A stretch of 11,107 nucleotides of DNA from Desulfobacteraceae bacterium UBA2245 (lineage in GTDB: Bacteria; Desulfobacterota; Desulfobacteria; Desulfobacterales; UBA2245), in NCBI GenBank assembly GCA_002347265.1, contig DDYB01000010.1, forward strand, positions 1 through 11,107, given 5' to 3'. The notes beneath the pieces were generated by a model. That model did no database searches, was not told the DNA's origin, and saw nothing but the letters and a program-made list of their open reading frames with translations. How positions within the stretch are numbered: the first letter of the stretch is position 1; each line of letters opens with the position of its first letter. This document shows, piece by piece, positions 6,153-11,107 of this stretch. The translations under genes and the position numbers were made by a program.

Positions 6153-6449
6153 TTACGCCATAATTTCTTTTATCGGCAACAGTTGCTGGCCATGCCGGAT
6201 CGTCAGGATAGATATTTGTTCCGCTTCAACACGATAAATTATTCGGTAATTGCCGTATATGAGCTCCCTGAATTGAGTGTTTCTTATTTCAGGAACAATC
6301 CGGCCAAGTTCCGGTGAAGATTTTAGTTGCTCAACCTTTGAAAATACCGTTTTAATCCACTTTTCCGCCGCTGACGGCTTGTCCTGGGCAATATAGCTCG
6401 CGATTTCCGAGGCCCTGTCTACAGCCAGGGGCGACCAGACGATGTTCAT
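6153..6449 (-). CDS. ParE/RelE-family toxin of a type II toxin-antitoxin system
   Basis: The 98-residue protein shows the family pattern: N-terminal IVWSPLAVDRASEIASYIAQ, the helix EKWIKTVFSKVEQLKSSPELGRIVPEI, then FRELIYGNYRIIYRVEAEQI and the C-terminal strand ILTIRHGQQLLP. The conserved Arg and Tyr of REL-YGNYRIIYRV are present and the frame is intact. Whether it poisons gyrase (ParE) or cleaves mRNA (RelE) cannot be told from sequence. The ATG overlaps the antitoxin stop by 4 bases (ATGA), giving coupled expression with antitoxin first. Its stop codon merges with the start of the RAYT remnant, so the operon may have been joined to it by recombination. Confidence 0.88.
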   Translation of the reverse strand: MNIVWSPLAVDRASEIASYIAQDKPSAAEKWIKTVFSKVEQLKSSPELGRIVPEIRNTQFRELIYGNYRIIYRVEAEQISILTIRHGQQLLPIKEIMA

Positions 6450-6727
6450 TTCCGGACTCGTTTTAAAATTTCGCCCATTGCATCTTGATGATCTATGCCC
6501 TGTCCATTTTCGATCTGGCTTAAGGACATCTGAACATCCGTTAAAAGTTCAATTTTCTCCTGCATGGCTTCAAATTCATGCACGTCTATAAGAACGGCAA
6601 CGCCTTTTCCATGCTGGGTAATTACCAAGGGCCTTTTTGTATCATGAACTTGCTTGATAAAGTTTGCGATGCCAGTTCTGATCTCGGACAACGGTTTGAT
6701 ATCCTGGTCGATTTTGAGTCTTTGCAT
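6446..6727 (-). CDS. Phd/YefM-family antitoxin
   Basis: The 93-residue protein has the Phd/YefM N-terminal DNA-binding fold: KIDQDIKPLSEIRTGIANFI, then TKRPLVITQHGKGVAVLIDV and HEFEAMQEKIELL. A flexible C-terminal part (QIENGQGIDHQDAMGEIL) should bind the toxin. The start at 6727 is chosen because GAGG lies about 6 bases upstream and the N-terminus then matches the family. An upstream ATG at 6739 (adding MRRE) is possible, while the frame's earliest ATG at 6853 would add 42 unlike residues and overrun the promoter. Antitoxins of this family repress their own promoter with the toxin as co-repressor. Confidence 0.88.
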   Translation of the reverse strand: MQRLKIDQDIKPLSEIRTGIANFIKQVHDTKRPLVITQHGKGVAVLIDVHEFEAMQEKIELLTDVQMSLSQIENGQGIDHQDAMGEILKRVRK

Positions 6728-6755
6728 TTCGCGCCTCATTTTGATTATTTTGTAC

Positions 6756-6784
6756 AATATAACGTACGAAAAAGATGCATACAA
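6756..6784 (-). promoter_or_regulatory. Predicted promoter of the toxin-antitoxin operon
   Basis: On the minus strand TTGTAT (6779-6784) and TATATT (6756-6761) are 17 bases apart, about 30 bases before the antitoxin start. The 8-base palindrome ttgtacaa (6750-6757) overlaps the -10 edge, and cgtacg (6763-6768) lies in the spacer. Either could be the operator bound by the antitoxin complex. Confidence 0.55.
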
Positions 6785-6951
6785 GATGTTTTTTTGATGG
6801 GCATTAGTGAAAACAGGCAAGGGGACTATCGCATTGGATGCCGTACGGAGCAAGAATCCGACGGAAGAAAGGTTGCTGTATCGCAGGGATTAAATGGGGG
6901 AATAAAAAATGGCGTCCCTGATATCGGGAATGTGTTAAATATAAACGGCAT
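6785..6951. other. Intergenic stretch with no recognisable feature
   Basis: Between the divergent promoters of the toxin-antitoxin operon and the exported-protein operon I see no conserved coding frame, hairpin or repeat. Confidence 0.4.
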
Positions 6952-6980
6952 TTGACTTGTTAAAAAAGCTGGAGTATTTT
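6952..6980 (+). promoter_or_regulatory. Predicted promoter of the exported-protein gene pair
   Basis: TTGACT (6952-6957) and TATTTT (6975-6980) are separated by 17 bases and followed by an AT-rich tract. The ATG of the downstream gene is about 70 bases further on. That leader contains a ggatgg/ccatcc inverted repeat (7001-7006 and 7015-7020). It also contains a 6-bp stem ttcacc/ggtgaa (7035-7040 and 7046-7051) that would enclose the ribosome site AAGGTGA. Confidence 0.5.
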
Positions 6981-7053
6981 TTTTCTATATAGCCAATTTC
7001 GGATGGGGATACCGCCATCCATGTTCCGGCGATATTCACCAGAAAGGTGAAAT

Positions 7054-8622
7054 ATGTCTTGCTTCCGGAATCCGAAAGCGACGCTGGCCGGGCTTATATT
7101 CAGCATGCTCCTGTTATTGCCCGCCGGCGGATCGTCACAGACTCCTTACCCTTATCCGACCCAGTTTGAACCGCAACCTTCCGGCATACAGCTTCCCGCA
7201 GGGTGGACCGTTTTCAGGGGCAACAGCGGCCTGGTAGTCCCCCATCCCGTCGGCTGGTGGATTCAGGAGCGCAACGCCGGGGCATTCCTGGCATATCGAC
7301 CCGGCCCGAATGGAGTGGCCCAGGCGATCGTTCTGGTGAACCCAATCGAGAGGATTGACGGCCGAGCCATGGGGGTTGTTGAGGGAGTGGGGCAAATCTT
7401 TCCGGACCTCTTTCCGCAGGTAAAGGTATTGAAAGCCCGGATGATCTCCACGATGCCGGAGGTCGCGATCGGCGAACTGCAATTCGCACCCCAGGGGCAG
7501 CCTTTCCGGGGAGTCGCTCTTTGTTTCAAACAGGGTCAGCAGGGAGTTCTATATGCAATCGGTTCGGCCGTCAACGCCTGGGCCCAGGAAGAAGCGTCGA
7601 TGAAGCAGATTCTGAACAGCTTCTTTTACGCCGGAAGAGACCCTGCGGGAACATCGGTTCCTCCCATGGTTCCATGGAGAGACCCCAGCGAGGGATCCTT
7701 CGTTTGCCCCGTTCCTCAGGGCTGGATGGTGGAGGGCGGGGGGAGGCGTTTTTCGGCCATTGATTTTCGGCCGGAGGTGCTGGTGACCAGCCCGGATGAA
7801 AAAATTCTTGTCCGGCTGGGAGACGCCTGTATCCCGCCAATGACGCTTCCGACCTCCCTGGGCCAGGGTCTGGGAATGGGCGAGGGGTCGTGGTATGGCG
7901 CGGCGGGCGTCAATCAAATGCTTATCCTTCGATATCTGCCATCGACCGATTTCCTGCTCCATTTTTACCTTCCCCAGCGGGTCGGTGCGGTCAGCAATGT
8001 CCGGGTCAGGGATTTGCCAAACATATCCCAGCAGGTGCTGGCCGAGATGAGATCGGTAACGATGGGTTTGATGGAAGTCCGGGTGGATACGGGCGAGGTG
8101 GCTTTTGATTTTCAGAGCGAGAAGGGGCCTCGCAAAGGCTATGGATTCATCCAGACGGAACTGATGGGTGGCGGGGCGGCGGGTCCGGAATTCGGAACAT
8201 GGCGCGTGCGCCTGTTTCATGGGTACCTGGCCGAGCCGGGCCTTGAACCGGTCGCCCAAAGCGTCTTAACCCAGATGCTTGCCGGACTTCAATTTGATCC
8301 GAACTGGGGTATGGCCCAGACCCGCACGGCAGGAAAGGTTTCGGCGATTTGGAACAAAAGCCACAATGAGATCATGGGAATCATAAACCAGACGTATCAG
8401 GAGAGGAGTGCCTCCCAAGATCGAATTTGGGGGAAATGGGCCCAGGTCAACCGGGGGCAGGTCTCCATTATGGATCCGGCGACGGGGCAAAAATTTGATG
8501 TTCCTTCGGGAAGCAATTATTACTGGCGCATCGGCGCAGGGCAGGAATTCGTCGGGACGACGACGTCTGACAAACCCAACCACCCCAATCTGTATATTCA
8601 GGAGATGAAAATCCTTCCGTGA
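7054..8622 (+). CDS. Exported protein of unknown function with PsbP-like and C-terminal beta domains
   Basis: This is a 522-residue protein with a typical Sec signal peptide (residues 1 to about 29: basic start, LAGLIFSMLLLLP core), so it is periplasmic, surface or secreted. I see three parts after a Pro/Tyr-rich linker. Residues about 45-195 form a fold reminiscent of PsbP/Mog1-like lipoprotein domains (HPVGWWIQERNAGAFLAYRP). Residues about 205-415 have the recurrent FVCPVPQGWMVEGGGRRFSA and VTSPDEKILVRLGD motifs found in other uncharacterised exported proteins. Residues about 430-520 end in DPATGQKFDVPSGSNYYWRI, a small beta domain resembling the vDP-tGe-vevPsGy-haWvn pattern. It has no catalytic motif I can name. 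The ATG follows AAGGTGA. The next gene, 80 bases downstream, encodes a second exported protein with a similar domain. Confidence 0.8.
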   Translation: MSCFRNPKATLAGLIFSMLLLLPAGGSSQTPYPYPTQFEPQPSGIQLPAGWTVFRGNSGLVVPHPVGWWIQERNAGAFLAYRPGPNGVAQAIVLVNPIERIDGRAMGVVEGVGQIFPDLFPQVKVLKARMISTMPEVAIGELQFAPQGQPFRGVALCFKQGQQGVLYAIGSAVNAWAQEEASMKQILNSFFYAGRDPAGTSVPPMVPWRDPSEGSFVCPVPQGWMVEGGGRRFSAIDFRPEVLVTSPDEKILVRLGDACIPPMTLPTSLGQGLGMGEGSWYGAAGVNQMLILRYLPSTDFLLHFYLPQRVGAVSNVRVRDLPNISQQVLAEMRSVTMGLMEVRVDTGEVAFDFQSEKGPRKGYGFIQTELMGGGAAGPEFGTWRVRLFHGYLAEPGLEPVAQSVLTQMLAGLQFDPNWGMAQTRTAGKVSAIWNKSHNEIMGIINQTYQERSASQDRIWGKWAQVNRGQVSIMDPATGQKFDVPSGSNYYWRIGAGQEFVGTTTSDKPNHPNLYIQEMKILP

Positions 8623-8702
8623 TGGGCGCCGAGGGAGATCCTGGAGGCATCGAGCCATCGCATGGTGCAAATCTTTTCAGCAAATCGAGAGGAGGTCAAG
8701 AG

Positions 8703-9323
8703 ATGGTCAGGATTGAAAAAATTAGAGTCGTCATGGTTTTGGCTTGCTTGTTGATGTTCGCGGGTCTTTCGGGCCATGCGCTGGCCCAGTGGCCTTCTCC
8801 GGTCCCGTCCCAACCTGCGCCGCAGCAGTATCCTTCCTATCCGCCTCAGGGACAACAGCCCTTGCCGGGGGGGCAGCAGATGCCCCAGCCGCCTTCCCAG
8901 TTTCCCCAGGGAATGCCGGGGCAGGCCATCAACGATGTCTTCGGGCGGTTCAGCCTGAGTTTGCCCCAGGGATCCATGCCGATCAGTTCGAACTATTCTA
9001 TCGGCATTCCTCAGGCGACGGTGCAGGTCAATGTCATGGCGGTATCGCAGGACCAGATGTTCCAGATGAACCTGCAGAATTTTCCCAGCATGATGAGGCA
9101 GATGGGGGGAAACATTGATACCGAGCAGTCGATTGACGTGGCCGGCAGGCAGGGGCGGCTTATTGCGGTCACCATGAAAAATCCCCAGGCCAACGCTTCG
9201 TTTCATGCGATGAATGTTTTCATTCCCGGGCCGAATCTATGGATCCAGGTAATGGGGCCGGAGCAGAACACCCCGCAGATCGGCCAGGTTCTCCAGTCCG
9301 TCTTGGGAGGGCTGCGTTTCTAA
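8703..9323 (+). CDS. Exported Pro/Gln-rich protein with a PsbP-like domain
   Basis: This 206-residue protein has a signal peptide (residues 1-28: MVRIEKIRVVMVLACLLMFA then GLSGHALA) with an ALA-Q cleavage site. A low-complexity linker rich in Pro and Gln (about 30-75) follows. The C-terminal domain (about 78-206) has the pattern FGRFSLSLPQGSMPISSNYS, then VAGRQGRLIAVTMKNPQ and LWIQVMGPEQ, ending IGQVLQSVLGGLRF, resembling the PsbP/Mog1-like fold in the upstream gene. The ATG at 8703 is chosen because GGAGGT lies 6 bases before it and it gives a clean signal peptide; the upstream in-frame GTG (8619) does not. It is probably co-transcribed with the preceding gene. A role in the envelope is inferred only from export. 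Confidence 0.82.
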   Translation: MVRIEKIRVVMVLACLLMFAGLSGHALAQWPSPVPSQPAPQQYPSYPPQGQQPLPGGQQMPQPPSQFPQGMPGQAINDVFGRFSLSLPQGSMPISSNYSIGIPQATVQVNVMAVSQDQMFQMNLQNFPSMMRQMGGNIDTEQSIDVAGRQGRLIAVTMKNPQANASFHAMNVFIPGPNLWIQVMGPEQNTPQIGQVLQSVLGGLRF

Positions 9324-9416
9324 GGATATCGGGCAGGTTGATCGTTTTTTATGAATTGCAGGTTGTTGGGCAGCGGAATAGGGGGCGTTGTTTCCGAATT
9401 GATAAAGAATGTGCCA

Positions 9417-9660
9417 TCATAATTCTTTGGGATCGAGATGTGCTTTGAATTCTCGGTTGACCCGCCTTCCGAGAAATGAATTGATTTCTTCGCCCAGCGC
9501 TTCTCCTCTTCCGGCGGCATAGCCGGTGAAGTGATGCAGAGAATTCCAGGCGCATCCAATCTGGCTGATCCCGGCATAGGTTTTCAAATATCACAGACAG
9601 GGAGTCGTTCAAGTTGTTTAGATAATCAAGGTACCCGAGATGCCCGGAGAGAAATCTTCA
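9417..9660 (-). pseudogene. Frameshifted remnant of an unidentified protein-coding gene
   Basis: Two minus-strand frames join into one protein-like sequence. The first reads LSGHLGYLDYLNNLNDSLSV followed by IFEN (about 9660-9590). After a one-base shift near 9588 it continues YAGISQIGCAWNSLHHFTGY, AAGRGEALGEEINSFLGRRV and NREFKAHLDPKEL, and then stops at 9417. Neither piece has a plausible start, and a TGA lies just upstream. The amino-acid composition is unlike chance translation. I do not recognise the family. It overlaps no other gene, since the flavin-binding gene starts at 9693 on the other strand. It may be the tail of a gene lost by rearrangement. Confidence 0.45.
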
Positions 9661-9692
9661 TTTCATCGGCCATGGAAAGGAGGCACCGAGCG

Positions 9693-10130
9693 ATGCTCGA
9701 AGCGATCAAGGCCCTGATTCAAAACAGTGACTTATGCGTGTTGTCCACCGTCTCCGGCGGAAAGCCGCACTGTTCGCTCATGTCCTATGTAACCGACGTC
9801 ACGTGCAGGACGTTCTATATGCTCACCCTCATAGGATCGAAGAAATACCGGAACCTTGAGGGCAACAGTGCCGTGAGCCTCCTGATCGACACGCGGGAAG
9901 AGGATATCGATCACCGGCGTAAGGATATCCGTGCCCTCACGGTCACCGGCGTCTTTCAACCAATGGAAGATCCGTCGGAGCAGAAGAGGGTGCTGCAACA
10001 ACTGCTGGAAAGGAATCCTCACCTCAAGGAGTTTGCCGAGAGTGCCGGGGCGAAAGTGTTCTCTGTTCGGGCAAAGGCCTTCCAGTTGCTCGATGGCGTG
10101 AGCCGGTCTTACTTCGAGGAGGTTGACTGA
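9693..10130 (+). CDS. Pyridoxamine 5'-phosphate oxidase-like flavin-binding protein
   Basis: This 145-residue protein has the split-barrel FMN-binding fold of the PNPOx-like superfamily. The first strand pair is SDLCVLSTVSGGKPHCSLMS, then FYMLTLIGSKKYRNLEGNSA with the SKKYRNL phosphate-binding type motif and VSLLIDTRE. RALTVTGVFQPMED comes next, then a helix and a final strand FSVRAKAFQLLDGV. Such proteins bind FMN, F420 or heme and many are uncharacterised oxidoreductases, so a vitamin B6 role should not be assumed. The ATG at 9693 is chosen because AAAGGAGG lies 9 bases upstream; an ATG at 9672 and the frame's first ATG at 9531 lack this and would overlap the opposite-strand remnant. It appears to stand alone. 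Confidence 0.85.
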   Translation: MLEAIKALIQNSDLCVLSTVSGGKPHCSLMSYVTDVTCRTFYMLTLIGSKKYRNLEGNSAVSLLIDTREEDIDHRRKDIRALTVTGVFQPMEDPSEQKRVLQQLLERNPHLKEFAESAGAKVFSVRAKAFQLLDGVSRSYFEEVD

Positions 10131-10194
10131 ACGGAACACCGGCGATCCGTAAGAGTCATGACAGCTTTCTCAGGGGAACGTTCGAGGTCGTTCA

Positions 10195-10404
10195 TTGATA
10201 CATGGATTGCCGTTCCAGTCATCATGCCGCGAAAATCGATAATTGACGCTGCGGAAGCCTCGCCCCGCATTGTTGTTGCAGAACCGGGAGCCGCAAAATT
10301 TTCATGAAGCGCATTGCATTTCAAAACAAACGGTCAATCAGGGCATAAATATCGTAAAAGAGATGGGCCTCATGTTCCCGGAATGATTCATGTCAATATC
10401 TCAA
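10195..10404 (+). repeat. Dispersed MITE-like repeat, full copy C
   Basis: This 210-bp non-coding element is homologous to copy B over its full length, sharing long blocks such as catcatgccgcgaaaatcg, tcatgaagcgcatt and atttcaaaacaaac. Its termini ttgatacatgg and tcaatatctcaa are diverged relatives of the perfect 12-bp inverted pair of copy B. It lacks a 12-base segment present in B. Its right end lies 9 bases from the stop codon of the adjacent minus-strand transposase. Together with its flanks it fills the gene-free stretch 10131-10413. Confidence 0.8.
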
Positions 10405-10413
10405 CTTTCGGGT

Positions 10414-11107
10414 TTAAGCCGTGGCGGCCGACACGTTGTCCTTTGACAAGCCGACGCATCGCAGAGCGTTTTCCATGATTGCATCGAAAAAGGCTAACGC
10501 CGTTTTCTCACAATAGCTGCCTGTTTTTCTCAACTGTTCGGCTGCCAGTGTGAGTATCCGGTAAAGCGCTTCGATAAAGGAAATGTCCGCCATTTCTTCA
10601 CAGCAGGCATAGAATAACTCGCCAAAAGTCCGGCGGTCTGTCTTTGTCCGGCGCTGGTAGGCCAGAAACATATACCTCATGAACACGATGCTGGTATGGG
10701 CAATCAGCGCATCAAAGTCCCGGCATTGGGTTTCTTTGGCTAATTTCAGATGCTGTTTGGCCATTTTGAAGAACACTTCGATGTCCCAACGTTTTCCGTA
10801 AATGCGAACGATTTCTTCGTTCGCCAGTTCGAGGTTCGTGGACATCAATACCAGCCAGTCTTTCCTGCGCCTGTCCCGGATAAAGACCAGCTTGACACAC
10901 AGACCGCTCTTCAGCGTTACGACCGCCCCGGCTTGGATGCTGGCGCGACCGGAACGCTTCTTCAAGTTTCGGTAGACGGCCATGAGGTCCATGCGATGCC
11001 CATTGTACCCATAAAGTATTTTCGGCGTCTTTTTGACCATGCCGATCACATCGATATGCCTGCTCAACGCGTCAACCGTGGCCGGCATGGTGAACCAGCT
11101 GTCCATG
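10414..11107 (-). CDS. IS4-family transposase, C-terminal part, truncated by window edge
   Basis: This is the C-terminal 230 or so residues of an IS4-family DDE transposase. It begins within the second catalytic Asp motif (MDSWFTMPATV). It continues through LCVKLVFIRDRRRKDWLVLM to the family's Y-(2)-R-(3)-E-(6)-K signature, seen as YGKRWDIEVFFKMAKQHLKL, whose Glu is the third catalytic acid. The Met at 11106 is probably internal, since the N-terminal part with the first Asp is missing and must lie beyond position 11107. The frame is intact to a TAA stop. The left or right terminal repeat of this IS could not be placed. Non-coding repeat copy C starts only 9 bases beyond the stop and would have to contain or adjoin it. 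Confidence 0.92.
   Translation of the reverse strand, partial: MDSWFTMPATVDALSRHIDVIGMVKKTPKILYGYNGHRMDLMAVYRNLKKRSGRASIQAGAVVTLKSGLCVKLVFIRDRRRKDWLVLMSTNLELANEEIVRIYGKRWDIEVFFKMAKQHLKLAKETQCRDFDALIAHTSIVFMRYMFLAYQRRTKTDRRTFGELFYACCEEMADISFIEALYRILTLAAEQLRKTGSYCEKTALAFFDAIMENALRCVGLSKDNVSAATA

Noticed and set aside
6728..6853. Longer start of the Phd-type antitoxin
   Set aside because: The extension runs through the predicted promoter and operator and is unlike the family N-terminus.
7549..8259. 236-codon minus-strand open frame
   Set aside because: Shadow of the exported-protein gene. It has no ribosome site and its composition follows the antisense of a real coding frame.

Overview
The window looks like a chromosomal stretch from a mid-to-high-GC Gram-negative bacterium, most likely a Desulfobacterota (former Deltaproteobacteria) member. 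This is inferred from the mix of gene types: IS256 and IS4 transposases, a REP-associated transposase remnant, a stand-alone flavodiiron-type metallo-beta-lactamase protein, secreted proteins of unknown function, and a 43-bp tandem repeat built on a 7-base motif. No rRNA, tRNA or CRISPR array was recognised, so the taxonomy is only suggestive.

Layout. Positions 1-1027 are the right part of an IS256-family insertion sequence whose left end lies outside the window. Positions 1028-1381 have no gene but hold a perfect hairpin and a four-unit 43-bp tandem repeat. From 3052 down to 1382 (minus strand) runs guaA followed by a small membrane-anchored protein. This guaA lacks most of its glutamine amidotransferase domain. 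From 4130 to 3277 (minus) a ribbon-helix-helix protein is translationally coupled to a MarC-family membrane protein. A carboxymuconolactone decarboxylase family gene (4667-4278) and a diiron metallo-beta-lactamase-fold gene (5607-4876) follow, both minus.

Positions 4736-6152 are a graveyard of mobile DNA: two copies of a dispersed MITE-like repeat (one partial), a group II intron 3'-end-like fragment and the C-terminal remnant of a REP-associated tyrosine transposase. A Phd/ParE-type toxin-antitoxin operon (6727-6153, minus) abuts that remnant. On the plus strand, 7054-8622 and 8703-9323 encode two exported proteins that appear to form a small operon. A frameshifted gene remnant lies at 9417-9660 (minus), followed by a pyridoxamine-phosphate-oxidase-like flavin-binding protein (9693-10130, plus). 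The window ends with a third copy of the dispersed repeat and a truncated IS4-family transposase.

The most notable points are the GMP synthase with a degenerate amidotransferase half, and a ~210-221 bp repeat with terminal inverted repeats. That repeat occurs three times in the same orientation, each time with its right end against the remnant or end of a mobile element. No complete new defence or mobile system can be claimed from this sequence alone.
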